From contig NZ_ONZG01000002.1 in NCBI RefSeq assembly GCF_900302455.1, positions 124,001 through 188,000 on the forward strand: a stretch of 64,000 bases of DNA, given 5' to 3'. The DNA is from Falsiruegeria mediterranea M17 (GTDB lineage: Bacteria > Pseudomonadota > Alphaproteobacteria > Rhodobacterales > Rhodobacteraceae). The position numbers were made by a program, and so were the translations under genes. The notes under the pieces were generated by a model. That model was given only the letters and a program-made list of their open reading frames with translations. It had not been told where the DNA came from and ran no database searches. This document shows positions 17,315 through 27,385 of the stretch, piece after piece (the first letter of the stretch is position 1; each line of letters opens with the position of its first letter).

Positions 17315-18478
17315 TCAGGCAGCAGGCATCCGCTGCTCGACGATCTCAGCCCACCAGCTGCAGCCAGCCGGGATCGCGTCATCATTAAAGTTGTACTCGG
17401 GATGGTGCACCATTGCCGTGTCGCCATTGCCAACCAGAATGTAGGCACCGGGGCGTTCTTCGAGCATGAAGGCAAAGTCTTCGCCCCCCATCACCAGCGG
17501 TGCGTCATCACATGCGCCTGACACAGACGCCGCCACCTTGGCCGCAAACTCGGTCTGCTCTTCGGTGTTCACCATAACTGGATAGCCGCGCATGTAGTTT
17601 ATGTCGGCGGTGCCGCCAAAGGTGGCAGCGATGCCGTTGCAGATCGCCTTGATCCGGGTTTCGGCCAGATCGCGCATCTCTGTCGACATGGTGCGCACGG
17701 TGCCTTTGATCTGTACCGTCTGCGGGATCACGTTGAATGCCTTGGACGAAGTTTCGAACGAGGTGACGGACACCACGATCTGATCCACTGGATCCGCGTT
17801 GCGCGACGCAATCGTCTGCAGCGCCAGCACGGTCTGCGCGGCCATCACGGTGGTGTCGACGGTATCATGCGGTTTTGCCGCGTGACCGCCGCGTCCTTCA
17901 AGCGTGATGTCGAACGTATCCGTTGCCGCAAAAAACGCACCGGGGCGGATCGCAAAGGAGCCAACCGGACGGCCCGGCCAGTTGTGCATGCCATACACTT
18001 CCTGGATGTTCCAACGCTCCATCATGCCGTCGTCGCACATCTCTTTGCCGCCGCCGCCGCCTTCTTCGGCGGGCTGGAAGATCACCACGACGGTGCCGTC
18101 AAAATTGCGCGTCTCGGACAGGTACTTGGCCGCCCCCAGCAACATCGCGGTGTGACCATCGTGACCACAGGCATGCATCGCACCATCGGTCTTTGAAGCA
18201 TACTCCAACCCGGTCGCCTCGTGGATCGGCAGCGCGTCCATGTCGGCGCGCAGGCCGATGACCTTTCCGGCAGTGTCGGACTTGCCCTTGATCACGCCCA
18301 CAACGCCGGTGCGACCGATGCCGGTGACAATCTCATCACAGCCAAACTCTTGCAATTTTTCCGCAACCATCGCGCTGGTGCGGTGCGTTTCGAACAGAAT
18401 TTCGGGGTTTTCGTGAATGTCTCGTCGCCATTCGGTGATTTCATTTTGCAATTCCGCAAAGCGGTTCTTGACTGGCAT
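17315..18478 (-). CDS. M20D-family amidohydrolase, copy 1 of 3
   Basis: This 387-residue metallopeptidase of the hippurate hydrolase/aminoacylase group (M20D) removes an acyl or aryl group from an N-acylated amino acid. The metal ligands are intact: MHACGHDGH (Cys and His, about residues 103-109), QPAEEG with the catalytic glutamate, YGMHN, and HHPEYNFND near the C-terminus. The dimerisation-domain motif GRGGHAAKPHD is present. Copy 1 has HNWPG where copies 2 and 3 have HNVPG and HNMPG. It is the last gene of a six-gene operon that starts with the ABC ATPase and lies 28 bp from copy 2. No signal peptide, so cytoplasmic. Confidence 0.92.
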   Translation of the reverse strand: MPVKNRFAELQNEITEWRRDIHENPEILFETHRTSAMVAEKLQEFGCDEIVTGIGRTGVVGVIKGKSDTAGKVIGLRADMDALPIHEATGLEYASKTDGAMHACGHDGHTAMLLGAAKYLSETRNFDGTVVVIFQPAEEGGGGGKEMCDDGMMERWNIQEVYGMHNWPGRPVGSFAIRPGAFFAATDTFDITLEGRGGHAAKPHDTVDTTVMAAQTVLALQTIASRNADPVDQIVVSVTSFETSSKAFNVIPQTVQIKGTVRTMSTEMRDLAETRIKAICNGIAATFGGTADINYMRGYPVMVNTEEQTEFAAKVAASVSGACDDAPLVMGGEDFAFMLEERPGAYILVGNGDTAMVHHPEYNFNDDAIPAGCSWWAEIVEQRMPAA

Positions 18479-18506
18479 GTCTCTTCTCTCTCTTGGTTTA
18501 TCTCAT

Positions 18507-19670
18507 TTACGCGGCGGGCATGCGCCGCTCGACCATCTCGGCAAACCAGCTGCAGCCGATTGGGATGATCTCGTCGTTGAAGTTGTATTCGGGGTGGTGC
18601 AGCCCGGCGCTGTCGCCATTGCCCAGGATGATGAAGGCGCCAGGGCGGGCCTCCAACATGAACGAAAAGTCCTCGCCGCCCATGACCATTGGTGCCTCGC
18701 CGCAGGAGCCACCCACGATGCGTGCAGCCTCGGCCGCAAATTCAGTGTTTTCCTCGGCGTTGCTGGTGACGGGCACACCATGTTCATAGGTCACCTCAGC
18801 CGAGCCGCCAAAGGTCGCTGCGATCCCTTGGGTAACTTCATGCACGCGCTGTTCGATCAGAGCGCGCATGTCGTTTGAATGGGTCCGTACGGTGCCTTTG
18901 ATCCGCGCGCTTTGCGGGATGACGTTGAAGGCGTTCGATGAAGTTTCCACGGAAGTGACGGAAACCACGGCCTGCAGCACCGGATCTGTATTGCGTGACA
19001 CGATGGTCTGCAACGCCACGATGAGTTGCGAGGCCATCACGGTTGTATCAATCGTCTCCTGCGGTTTGGCCGCATGGCCCCCGTGCCCCTCAAGCGCGAT
19101 GTCGAACGTGTCGGCAGCCGCCAGCATCGGGCCGGACCGGATCGCAAACTGACCGGTCGGCAGGCCCGGCACGTTGTGCATGCCGTAAACCTCTTGAATG
19201 CCAAAACGGTCCATCATCCCGTCCTTGACCATCGCCTCGGCCCCGTTACCGCCCTCTTCGGCGGGCTGAAAGATGACCACGGCGATGCCATCGAAATTGC
19301 GGGTCTCGGCCAGGTATTTCGCCGCCCCCAGCACCATGGCCGTATGCCCGTCATGACCGCAGGCATGCATCGCGCCATCGGTTTTCGAGGCATACTCCAG
19401 CCCGGTCTGTTCCTGCATCGGCAGCGCGTCCATGTCTGCCCGCAGGCCGATCACCGCGCCCTTGGTGTCAGTCTTGCCCTTGATGACGCCGACAACTCCG
19501 GTACGCCCGATGCCAGTCACGATCTCATCGCAGCCGAACTCTTTCAGCCGCTCGGCGACCAAAGCGCTGGTGCGGTGGGTGTCGTACAGGATCTCGGGGT
19601 TCTCGTGGATGTCTCGCCGCCACGCCGTAATCTCGGCGTGCATTTCGGCCAGGCGGTTCTTGATCGGCAT
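18507..19670 (-). CDS. M20D-family amidohydrolase, copy 2 of 3
   Basis: Like its flanking paralogues, this 387-residue protein has all M20D metal ligands (MHACGHDGH, QPAEEG, YGMHN, HHPEYNFND) and the lid motif GHGGHAAKPQE. It differs from copies 1 and 3 in the loop after the catalytic glutamate (GGNGAEAMVKDG against GGGGGKEMCDDG and GGAGGLEMCQDG), and it reads IPIGCSW instead of IPAGCSW near the C-terminus. Such changes near the pocket could separate substrates. It shares its start region with copy 1 (both open MPxKNR) and follows copy 3 by 39 bp. Confidence 0.92.
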   Translation of the reverse strand: MPIKNRLAEMHAEITAWRRDIHENPEILYDTHRTSALVAERLKEFGCDEIVTGIGRTGVVGVIKGKTDTKGAVIGLRADMDALPMQEQTGLEYASKTDGAMHACGHDGHTAMVLGAAKYLAETRNFDGIAVVIFQPAEEGGNGAEAMVKDGMMDRFGIQEVYGMHNVPGLPTGQFAIRSGPMLAAADTFDIALEGHGGHAAKPQETIDTTVMASQLIVALQTIVSRNTDPVLQAVVSVTSVETSSNAFNVIPQSARIKGTVRTHSNDMRALIEQRVHEVTQGIAATFGGSAEVTYEHGVPVTSNAEENTEFAAEAARIVGGSCGEAPMVMGGEDFSFMLEARPGAFIILGNGDSAGLHHPEYNFNDEIIPIGCSWFAEMVERRMPAA

Positions 19671-19709
19671 GTCACTCTCCCCTTTGTCATACCGTGGGAT
19701 TCACCGCGC

Positions 19710-20876
19710 TTAGGCGGCAGGCATTCGTCGTTCGATGACCTCGGCATACCAGCTGCAACCAGCCGGGATCGCCTCGTCGTCAAAATTGTATTCCGGGTGA
19801 TGGCACATGGCCGTGTCCCCGTTACCGATAAAGATGTAGGCGCCCGGACGCTCTTCCAGCATGTAAGCGAAGTCTTCACTCGGCATGATCGGATCGGTGG
19901 CGTCGTTGATCGCCCCCGACACCGCCTTGGCGGCCTCAGCCGCGAACGCGGTCTCATCCGGCGTGTTGACCGTCGCGGGATAGCCCGGCGTCCAGGTCAT
20001 CTCGGCCTTGGCGCCAAAGGCTGAAGCCGTGTCTTCGGCGATCCGGCGCACGCGCTCTTCGGCGATGGCGCGGTATTCGGGATCAAGTGTGCGAACGGTG
20101 CCCCGAAGGCGCGCGGTATGGGCGATCACGTTCGAGGCGACACTGTCGGTTTCAAAGGTGCCCACGGTCAGGACCACGCGTTTGATCGGATCAACTGTGC
20201 GCGCCACAACCGATTGCAATGTCACAACAATCTGCGATGCAACCAGAGTGGTGTCGACCGAATCATGAGGCGCCGCGGCATGGCCGCCCTTGCCAGTCAC
20301 CGTGATTTCGAACTCGTCAGACGAAGCCAGCAGGGCGCCGGGGCGGATCGCAAATTCCCCAACCGGCATGCCCGGCATATTGTGCATGCCATAGACCTCT
20401 TGAATGCCCCACCGGTCCATCATGCCGTCCTGGCACATCTCAAGACCACCGGCGCCGCCCTCTTCGGCCGGTTGGAAAATCAGCACGGCGGTGCCGTCAA
20501 AATTCCGCGTCTCGGCCAGGTATTTCGCAGCCCCTAGCAGCATCGACGTATGTCCGTCGTGCCCGCAAGCGTGCATCTTGCCCTCAACAGTCGAGGCATA
20601 GTCCAGCCCCGTTGCCTCGTGGATCGGCAGCGCGTCCATGTCGGCACGCAGGCCAATCACGCGGCCCTTGGTGTCGGTCCGACCCTTGATGGTGGCAACG
20701 ATACCAGTGCGCCCGATGCCAGGGGTGATCGTATCAACACCAATCTCTTTCAGCCGCTCGCCGACAAATGCTGCGGTCTCTTCGACGTCAAAGAGCAATT
20801 CGGGATGCGCATGCAGGTGCCGACGCCAGCCGGTGATTTCGTCATGCATTTCCGCCAGGCGGTTCTTGATTGGCAT
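19710..20876 (-). CDS. M20D-family amidohydrolase, copy 3 of 3
   Basis: This 388-residue copy is first in transcription order. It keeps MHACGHDGH, QPAEEG, YGMHN and HHPEYNFDD, but where copies 1 and 2 have MGGEDF it has MPSEDF, in the segment that follows the substrate pocket. Its middle part is also the most different from the others (VTGKGGHAAAPHDSVD, ARTVDPIKRVVLTVGTFE). The N-terminus (MPIKNRLAEMHDEITGWRR) is nearly that of copy 2, which points to tandem duplication followed by divergence. It lies 26 bp after the NTF2-like gene. Confidence 0.92.
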   Translation of the reverse strand: MPIKNRLAEMHDEITGWRRHLHAHPELLFDVEETAAFVGERLKEIGVDTITPGIGRTGIVATIKGRTDTKGRVIGLRADMDALPIHEATGLDYASTVEGKMHACGHDGHTSMLLGAAKYLAETRNFDGTAVLIFQPAEEGGAGGLEMCQDGMMDRWGIQEVYGMHNMPGMPVGEFAIRPGALLASSDEFEITVTGKGGHAAAPHDSVDTTLVASQIVVTLQSVVARTVDPIKRVVLTVGTFETDSVASNVIAHTARLRGTVRTLDPEYRAIAEERVRRIAEDTASAFGAKAEMTWTPGYPATVNTPDETAFAAEAAKAVSGAINDATDPIMPSEDFAYMLEERPGAYIFIGNGDTAMCHHPEYNFDDEAIPAGCSWYAEVIERRMPAA

Positions 20877-20902
20877 TTCTCTTCTCCCCTCACTGCTACG
20901 CC

Positions 20903-21274
20903 TCAGGCGTATTTGTCGCCCACATCCTCGCGGACGGGGTGCGTGTCATAGTAGATGCGCATCGCGGTAAAGCGGTCGTCGGGTCCAAAGGTGAAATGAT
21001 CCACGCCCTCGAACACGATGTTGTCGCCCGATTTCAGCGTCCAGTCATATCGGAACCTTGCCGCGCCGCTGTCCCTGCCCATCAGCAGGTCCAGCACCGT
21101 CAACTCGCTGTTGGCCGAGGCGCTGTCGAGACGGGCATAGAAATCCGAGACATTGAGCACACCCAAGAACGGCGAGTGGATCTCTGCCTCGGGTGTGAAA
21201 AGCGCCAGGATTGCCGGGATATCTCCGGCGGTCAGGGCCTCAAAATAAGCTTCGATCCGCTCAGTGCGCGTCAT
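20903..21274 (-). CDS. NTF2/SnoaL-like small protein
   Basis: The 123-residue protein has the pattern of the NTF2-like cone fold: an opening helix RTERIEAYFEALTAGD, the strand pair ALFTPEAEIHSPFLG, then a mixed sheet with GAARFRYDWTLKSGDN and VDHFTFGPDDRFTAMRIYYD. Members may be enzymes (ketosteroid isomerase, SnoaL) or simple binding proteins. Operon position, 6 bp after the ArgE-type gene and before the M20 trio, suggests a role with the transported substrate. The function is unknown. Confidence 0.8.
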   Translation of the reverse strand: MTRTERIEAYFEALTAGDIPAILALFTPEAEIHSPFLGVLNVSDFYARLDSASANSELTVLDLLMGRDSGAARFRYDWTLKSGDNIVFEGVDHFTFGPDDRFTAMRIYYDTHPVREDVGDKYA

Positions 21275-21280
21275 GTGGCG

Positions 21281-22447
21281 TTACTCCGATAATCGGTCCA
21301 GCAGGCGTTCCATGAACGCATGGCCAGCGTTGAACTGCTCCACCTTAATAAACTCGTTCGGCTGGTGGGCTTGGGCGATGTCGCCCGGCCCGCAGACCAC
21401 GGCGGAATAGCCCGCCTCTTGAAACTGTCCGGCCTCGGTGCCGTAGCTGACAACATGGCTGGCATTATCACCGGTGATCTTGCGCACCAATCCCTCGGCC
21501 TCGCCATTCTCTTCGGGTTTCAGGCCCGGCACACCAAAGCGCTGATGCACCTCGATCCGCGCCTCGGGATGAATGGCTTGCATCCCCTCTTCGACTTCGC
21601 GGATCTTGTCCCTGACCATCGCGGTCAAGGCGTCCTTGTCGGCGTCTGGCACGGCCCGGTAGCCAATATCGAATTGGCAGTGTTTCGCCGTGATATTGGC
21701 AGCTGTGCCCCCTTCGATGACGCCGGTGTGCAACGTCGTCCAGGGCGGTTCGAACATCGCCGCGACGGGGGTGGGTTCCTTGGACCGTTCGGCTTCGTTC
21801 ACCTCATTCGACCACGCGATGATCTTGGCCGCTTCCATGATGGCGTTGACGCCGGTGTGCATGATCGAACTGTGGACCTCGAACCCCCAGACATCGACCC
21901 AAAACCCCTGCCCGCCCTTGTGGCCGGTTACAGCCTTCATCATCGATGGCTCGCCAACGATGACGGCTGATCCTTTGGGCAACACCGGCTGCATCGCTTT
22001 GATCATCGGCGGCGCGCCGGTGCAGCCGACTTCCTCGTCAAAGCTGAGTGCCAATTGCAACGGGCGCTTAGGGTCGCGGTACTTGGCCTCGACCAGCGCC
22101 CAAATGGCGAGCGCGTCAAAGCCTTTCATGTCACAGGTGCCGCGCCCGAAGTATTTGCCGTCGCGCTCAACAACGGTGAACGGGTCACTGTCCCAAGGCT
22201 GCCCATCGACCGGCACCACATCCGTGTGCCCCGACAGAACGACGGCCCCTTCTTCCCAGGGGCCGACGTGGGCAAACAAGGCCGCCTTGTGGGGTTGTTC
22301 CGGGTCGGGCCATCGGTGGCTTTCGATGCCGTGCTCGTCCAGATACCCCTCGACCCAGTCGATCAATGGCAGGTTGGTGTCCCGGCTGATCGTCGGAAAT
22401 GAGATCAGCTTGGTCATGATCTCCAGCGGCGATAATCGCTCGGCCAT
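21281..22447 (-). CDS. argE: ArgE/M20A-type acetylornithine deacetylase-like hydrolase
   Basis: This 388-residue protein is a two-zinc M20A deacylase. It has SGHTDVVPVDGQPW (zinc ligand His and Asp), GRGTCDMKGFDAL with the bridging aspartate, LSFDEEVGCTGAPP with the catalytic glutamate pair, and TGHKGGQGFWVDVWG. ArgE releases ornithine from N2-acetylornithine in arginine synthesis, but this copy lies in a transport/catabolic operon, so the natural substrate may be another N-acyl amino acid. It starts 9 bp after the ABC ATPase stop and shows no signal peptide. Confidence 0.85.
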   Translation of the reverse strand: MAERLSPLEIMTKLISFPTISRDTNLPLIDWVEGYLDEHGIESHRWPDPEQPHKAALFAHVGPWEEGAVVLSGHTDVVPVDGQPWDSDPFTVVERDGKYFGRGTCDMKGFDALAIWALVEAKYRDPKRPLQLALSFDEEVGCTGAPPMIKAMQPVLPKGSAVIVGEPSMMKAVTGHKGGQGFWVDVWGFEVHSSIMHTGVNAIMEAAKIIAWSNEVNEAERSKEPTPVAAMFEPPWTTLHTGVIEGGTAANITAKHCQFDIGYRAVPDADKDALTAMVRDKIREVEEGMQAIHPEARIEVHQRFGVPGLKPEENGEAEGLVRKITGDNASHVVSYGTEAGQFQEAGYSAVVCGPGDIAQAHQPNEFIKVEQFNAGHAFMERLLDRLSE

Positions 22448-22456
22448 GATGTCCCC

Positions 22457-24277
22457 TTAGTACCCGCTGTCGGTGGTCAGAACATAATGCCCCGGCTCGA
22501 CCTCGTTGTATTTCGAAGGTTCGGGGGTGTAATCCAACCCGTGGATAGGCGACGGGATCGGTTTGAAGTTCAGGTCCTTCTCGGACTTGCGCTTGTTCGG
22601 ATCGGCGATCGGAACGGCCTTCATCAGCGCCTGTGTATAGGGGTGCTGCGGGTTTTCGAACACGCGGTTGCGCGGTCCCAGCTCGACAATCCGGCCCAGA
22701 TACATCACGCCGACCTGATGGCTGACGCGCTCGACCACGGCCATGTCGTGAGAAATGAACAGATAGCTCAGCCCCAATTCGGCCTGCAACTCCATCATCA
22801 GGTTCAGCACCTGCGCCTGCACCGACACGTCAAGCGCCGAGACCGCCTCGTCCGCGATGATCAGCTTTGGGTTCAGGGCCAAGGCACGGGCAATTGCGAT
22901 TCGCTGACGCTGACCGCCGGACATCTCGTGCGGATAGCGGCGCATGAAGCTGCGCGGTAGTTGTACACGGTCGAACAGGTTCGCCACCCGATCCGTCAGC
23001 TCAGACCCGCTGGCAACGCCATAGTTGCGCATCGGCTCGGCCACCTGCTCGAGCAGCTGCATCTGCGGGTTGAGCGAGGCAAACGGGTCTTGGAAAATCA
23101 TCTGCATATCCAGACGCGCCTTGCGCAGGCCGCCCTGGTCCAGCTTCATGATATCGACGCCATCCAGGTCGATCTCGCCCGCCATGGGTTCGACCAAACG
23201 CAGAATAGAGCGGCCTGCAGATGATTTACCGCACCCCGATTCGCCCACCAGGCTCAGGGTCTGGCCCCGGTTGATGGTAAACGACACATCCTCGACCGCG
23301 TGCACGTTGGAAATGGTGCGACGGAAAAAACCGCCCTTGACCGGGAACCGTGTGGTCAGGCCCTTGACCCGAAGCAGCACGTCGTTGGTGCCGGGAATGG
23401 GATCAAGGTTCTGACCCTCTACCCCCATCAGCTTCATGGGGCTGGGTTCCTTGGTGCCGCGCATCTCTCCCAATTTGGGAACCGCCGCCAGCAGCGCCTT
23501 GGTGTAGTCGTGCTGCGGGTTCTCGAAAATTTCCTGAACCGTGCCCTCTTCGACCTTGTTGCCGCGGAACATGACGACAACCCTGTCTGCCATCTGCGCC
23601 ACAACGGCCATGTCGTGAGTGATGAACATCACCGCCGTACCGGTTTCGCGCTTCAAGCGATCCATCAGCGCCAGAATTTCGGCCTGAATGGTCACATCCA
23701 GCGCGGTTGTGGGTTCGTCAGCGATCAGCAGGCGCGGCTCACACGCCATCGCCATGGCAATAACCACACGCTGGCGCATACCACCGGACAACTCGTGCGG
23801 GTATTGTTTGAGGCGGCGCTCGGGCTCGGGGATTCGCACCTGGCGCAGCAACTCAAGCGCGCGCGCCTCGGCCTCTTTTTGCGTCATCCCCTTGTGAACG
23901 CGCAGCCCCTCGGTCAGCTGACGACCTACGGTAAAGACCGGGTTCAGGGCGGTCATCGGCTCCTGAAAGATCATTCCAATCTCGTTGCCGCGAATCTGTT
24001 TCATCAACTCCTGATCGGCATCGGCAAGGTCCATCTCACCGCCATCGCGCCGATCAAACAGCAGTTTTCCACCCGCGATCTCGCCGCCGCCAAACTCGAC
24101 CAGACGCATCAGCGAGAGGGAAGAGACCGATTTTCCGGACCCGGATTCGCCAACGATACAAACGGTTTCGCCCGGTTTTACTTCGAACGAGACATCCTCG
24201 ACACCGACAACCGGACCGTCTTTGGTCTGAAATTCGACCCGAAGACCTTTGATCTGTGCAATAGGCTGATCCAGCAC
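22457..24277 (-). CDS. Fused double ATP-binding subunit of a peptide-type ABC transporter
   Basis: At 606 residues this protein joins two OppD/OppF-type ATPases. The first half has Walker [10 protein letters not shown], signature LSGGMRQRV and [11 protein letters not shown]; the second has [18 protein letters not shown] and [11 protein letters not shown], then the OppF-type C-terminal tail. The start is GTG (24275-24277) with GGGGAG about 7 bp before it. It serves the permeases encoded at 26378-28310 on the other strand, which lack their own ATPase genes. It is the first gene of the minus-strand operon leading through argE to the M20 trio. Confidence 0.93.
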   Translation of the reverse strand: MLDQPIAQIKGLRVEFQTKDGPVVGVEDVSFEVKPGETVCIVGESGSGKSVSSLSLMRLVEFGGGEIAGGKLLFDRRDGGEMDLADADQELMKQIRGNEIGMIFQEPMTALNPVFTVGRQLTEGLRVHKGMTQKEAEARALELLRQVRIPEPERRLKQYPHELSGGMRQRVVIAMAMACEPRLLIADEPTTALDVTIQAEILALMDRLKRETGTAVMFITHDMAVVAQMADRVVVMFRGNKVEEGTVQEIFENPQHDYTKALLAAVPKLGEMRGTKEPSPMKLMGVEGQNLDPIPGTNDVLLRVKGLTTRFPVKGGFFRRTISNVHAVEDVSFTINRGQTLSLVGESGCGKSSAGRSILRLVEPMAGEIDLDGVDIMKLDQGGLRKARLDMQMIFQDPFASLNPQMQLLEQVAEPMRNYGVASGSELTDRVANLFDRVQLPRSFMRRYPHEMSGGQRQRIAIARALALNPKLIIADEAVSALDVSVQAQVLNLMMELQAELGLSYLFISHDMAVVERVSHQVGVMYLGRIVELGPRNRVFENPQHPYTQALMKAVPIADPNKRKSEKDLNFKPIPSPIHGLDYTPEPSKYNEVEPGHYVLTTDSGY

Positions 24278-24560
24278 GCGCGCGCTCCCCTTTGGTCGCC
24301 TTTGGAATTGAGAGCCAAACGCTAAGACCCTGCGAGGGGGAAAGTCAAACGCATAGATTTTCCCGCCACGAAGGCTTGCAATTTTTTGAAACTCTGTTTC
24401 GATACGCCTCGTAACCGTTCTCGGGGGGAGAATGGCACTGACGTAACGTGAACTCGTTTCCCGTTTAGTTCCAACCCCTTAACAAAAGAGCGGCACACGC
24501 TGAATCCGCGGGCATCGCGGAGATAATCGAGGCACGAATGTGTCCAACATGGAGTGTATA

Positions 24561-26267
24561 ATGAAAGTCAAAGCCCTTTTACTTGGTGCGATCGCAAGCA
24601 CGGCAATGGCCCCGATGGCCATGGCCGAGCGTGGTTCGGACGGCAACGTCAGCATCATTTACTGGCAGGCGCCTTCCATCCTGAATCCGTTCCTTTCCGG
24701 CGGTACGAAGGACGTAGAATCGGCCTCGCTGGTTATTGAACCTCTGGCACGCTACAATCAGGACGGCGTTATGGTGCCATTTCTGGCGTCCGATATTCCG
24801 ACAGTCAGCAACGGCGGTGTCAGCGAAGACCTGACCCAGATCACATGGAAGATCGCCCCCGGCATCACCTGGTCGGACGGAACGCCCTTTACGTCGGCAG
24901 ACGTCAAATTCACAGCAGACTACTGCATGCATCCCGAAGGCGGCTGCGCCCAGCTAACCAAATTCGATGGTGTTACGTCAGTCGAAACGCCTGATGACAT
25001 GACCGTTGTCGTCACTTTCGACAAACCGACCCCTTTCCCGTATGGCCCCTTTGTTGGTGGTGAAAGCCCCATCATCCAAAAGGCTCAGTTTGAAAACTGC
25101 ATGGGTGCAAAAGCGCCAGAATGCACGACGGAAAACTTTGGCCCGATCGGAACTGGCCCGTTTGTTGTAACCGAGTTCAAACCGAACGACGTGATCACCA
25201 TGGCGGCGAACGAGAACTATCGTGATCCGGCCAAGCCCGCATTTGCCACTTTGACCTTCAAAGGTGGCGGCGATGCAACTGCGGCTGGTCGCGCGGTTAT
25301 GGAAACGGGCGAGTTTGACTATGCCTGGAACCTGCAGCTGGCACCCGAAGTGATCGCGCAGATGGAAGCTGGAGGCAAAGGTACGCCTGTTGCAGGTTTC
25401 GGCCCGCTGGTCGAGCGTATCATGCTGAACCAAACCAACGCGTCGCCCGACCTGCCTGAAGGCGAGCGTTCGACTGCCAAGCATCCGCACCCGTTCCTGC
25501 AGGATCCTGCCGTCTACAAAGCCATGTCCATGGCAATTGACCGCCCGCTGCTGGTGGAAATCGGCTATGGCAAAGCAGGTCAGGTCACCTGTAACTGGGT
25601 TCCGGCTCCTGCCGCTGTCAACTCATCGACTTTCTCGTGCGACACCCAAGACATCGCTGGCGCCAACAAGCTGCTGGATGATGCAGGCATCGTTGACACC
25701 AACGGTGATGGCGTACGTGAAAAAGACGGTGTGCCGCTCAAAGTTGTCTATCAGACTTCGACAAACGCCGTTCGTCAGGACTTCCAGGCTCTGATCAAAG
25801 AGTGGTGGAGCCAGATTGGTATCGAAACCGAGCTGCGTAACCTCAACGCATCGGTCTTCTTCGGTGGTGATCCGGGTTCGCCTGACACCTTCCAGAAGTT
25901 CTATGCAGACGTTGAAATGTATGCGAACACCTTCAATGGCACCGACCCGCAGTCCTATCTGGGCAACGGCCTGTGCGACAAAGCACCCAAGCCGGAAAGC
26001 CAGTGGCAGGGTGAGAACATCAGCCGCTTCTGCAACGAAGAGTTCGACAAGCTGCACGGTGAACTGACCCAGACAGCTGATGCAGACAAACGTGCCGAAA
26101 TCGCACGGCGCCTGAACGACATCATGGTTGAAAACGGCGGCATGATCCCGCTGGTTCACCGTGGTCGTCTGTCGGCCCACGCCAACACCCTTGGCGGCGT
26201 TGTTCTGAACGTTTGGGACAGCGAACTGTGGAACGCAGCAGACTGGTATCGTAAGACCGGTTCCTAA
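24561..26267 (+). CDS. Periplasmic substrate-binding protein of the peptide-type ABC transporter
   Basis: This 568-residue SBP_bac_5 protein captures the substrate in the periplasm. I start at 24561, which gives a clean Sec signal MKVKALLLGAIASTAMA with cleavage after AMA near residue 22; GGAG lies upstream. Typical motifs include LVIEPLARYNQDGVMVPFLA, WKIAPGITWSDGTPFTSADV and IGTGPFVVTEFKPND. It has three conserved-looking cysteine pairs, for example YCMHPEGGCAQ, which is unusual for a DppA-like protein and suggests disulfides. The family binds peptides, opines, nickel or glycosides, so the ligand is open; the linked amidohydrolases favour an acylated amino acid or peptide. Confidence 0.92.
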   Translation: MKVKALLLGAIASTAMAPMAMAERGSDGNVSIIYWQAPSILNPFLSGGTKDVESASLVIEPLARYNQDGVMVPFLASDIPTVSNGGVSEDLTQITWKIAPGITWSDGTPFTSADVKFTADYCMHPEGGCAQLTKFDGVTSVETPDDMTVVVTFDKPTPFPYGPFVGGESPIIQKAQFENCMGAKAPECTTENFGPIGTGPFVVTEFKPNDVITMAANENYRDPAKPAFATLTFKGGGDATAAGRAVMETGEFDYAWNLQLAPEVIAQMEAGGKGTPVAGFGPLVERIMLNQTNASPDLPEGERSTAKHPHPFLQDPAVYKAMSMAIDRPLLVEIGYGKAGQVTCNWVPAPAAVNSSTFSCDTQDIAGANKLLDDAGIVDTNGDGVREKDGVPLKVVYQTSTNAVRQDFQALIKEWWSQIGIETELRNLNASVFFGGDPGSPDTFQKFYADVEMYANTFNGTDPQSYLGNGLCDKAPKPESQWQGENISRFCNEEFDKLHGELTQTADADKRAEIARRLNDIMVENGGMIPLVHRGRLSAHANTLGGVVLNVWDSELWNAADWYRKTGS

Positions 26268-26284
26268 GCGTTAGCCCTTGCAAA

Positions 26285-26314
26285 GCCGCGCTCCGATGAT
26301 TATCGGGGCGCGGC
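26285..26314 (+). other. Intercistronic hairpin between the binding-protein and permease genes
   Basis: GCCGCGCTCCGAT and ATCGGGGCGCGGC form a 13-bp stem (one G-U pair) with loop GATT. No U-run follows, so it should protect the upstream mRNA or weaken read-through and keep binding-protein levels above permease levels. Confidence 0.7.
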
Positions 26315-26377
26315 CTCTGGCACCTCGACCCTCAGGTCGCACCCAAGAAAAAGACTCATAAACAAAGGCGCACACGA

Positions 26378-27385
26378 ATGCTGACCTTCACTATCCGACG
26401 TTTGGTTCTGGCTGTACCGACGCTTTTGTTCATCAGTCTAGTGATCTTTCTGCTGCTTGAAATGGCACCTGGAGATCCAATGGCGCAGGTTCCTCTGACG
26501 GTTCCCCCCGAAGTCAAAGAAAAGATGCGCGAGGCCCTTGGCCTGGGTGAGCCGATGCCCATCCGGTTCTGGAAATGGATCGTACAGTTCTTCTGGATCG
26601 AACCGCAGGTGCTGATCGACTATTACCTTGGCACCACTTTCTCCGAAGGCAAGCTGCGCGTGATTTCCTGGCAGACTCGTTCGCCCGTCATGGACATCGT
26701 GGTTCAGCGTATCCCGCAGACCCTGTGGGTTGTTGGTACCGCTTACGTTGTTGCCATCATCATCGCCTTGCCCATCGGCATCTACTCTGCCTACCGCCAG
26801 TACAGCTGGTTCGACCAGTTGGGCACGTTTGTATCGATGGTCGGCTTCTCGGTTCCGCCCTTCTTCTCGGGCGTTCTGGTGATCGTGATCTTCTCGGTTC
26901 AGTTGGGGTGGTTCCCGTCGATTTATGACACCACGCTGGTCGTCGACAGTTGGGACAGTTTCGTAAAGCAGCTGCAACAGATGATCATGCCGGTCATGGT
27001 TCTGGCGTTGCAGATCACCGCGCAGCTCAGCCGGTTCATGCGCGCCTCAATGTTGGACAACCTCAACCAGGATTACGTCCGTACCGCACGCGCCAAGGGC
27101 CTGAGCGAATATGTCGTGGTCATGGTCCACGTCCTGCGCAACTCGATGATCCCGGTTGTCACCGTGATCGCCCTGGGTATCCCGGCCATCTTCGGCGGCG
27201 CCATCATTACCGAGCAGGTGTTCAAGGTGAACGGCATCGGCCAGTTGCTGATCGGTGCCATACAGGCCAACGACCTGCCCATGGTACAGACCCTCACATT
27301 TATTTTTGCCGTGCTCATCGTGCTGTTCAACCTGATCGCCGATGTCCTGTATGGCATCCTTGACCCACGGATCCGCTATGACTGA
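26378..27385 (+). CDS. ABC transporter permease, DppB/OppB type
   Basis: This 335-residue inner-membrane permease has six predicted helices. The first is LVLAVPTLLFISLVIFLLLE, followed by the long periplasmic loop typical of the B permease (about residues 30-105). The EAA-type coupling motif is ARAKGLSEYVVVMVHVLRNS in the fourth cytoplasmic loop, and the C-terminus reads DVLYGILDPRIRYD. The stop overlaps the start of the C permease by 8 bp (ATGACTGA), so the two are co-translated as a heterodimer. Confidence 0.93.
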   Translation: MLTFTIRRLVLAVPTLLFISLVIFLLLEMAPGDPMAQVPLTVPPEVKEKMREALGLGEPMPIRFWKWIVQFFWIEPQVLIDYYLGTTFSEGKLRVISWQTRSPVMDIVVQRIPQTLWVVGTAYVVAIIIALPIGIYSAYRQYSWFDQLGTFVSMVGFSVPPFFSGVLVIVIFSVQLGWFPSIYDTTLVVDSWDSFVKQLQQMIMPVMVLALQITAQLSRFMRASMLDNLNQDYVRTARAKGLSEYVVVMVHVLRNSMIPVVTVIALGIPAIFGGAIITEQVFKVNGIGQLLIGAIQANDLPMVQTLTFIFAVLIVLFNLIADVLYGILDPRIRYD

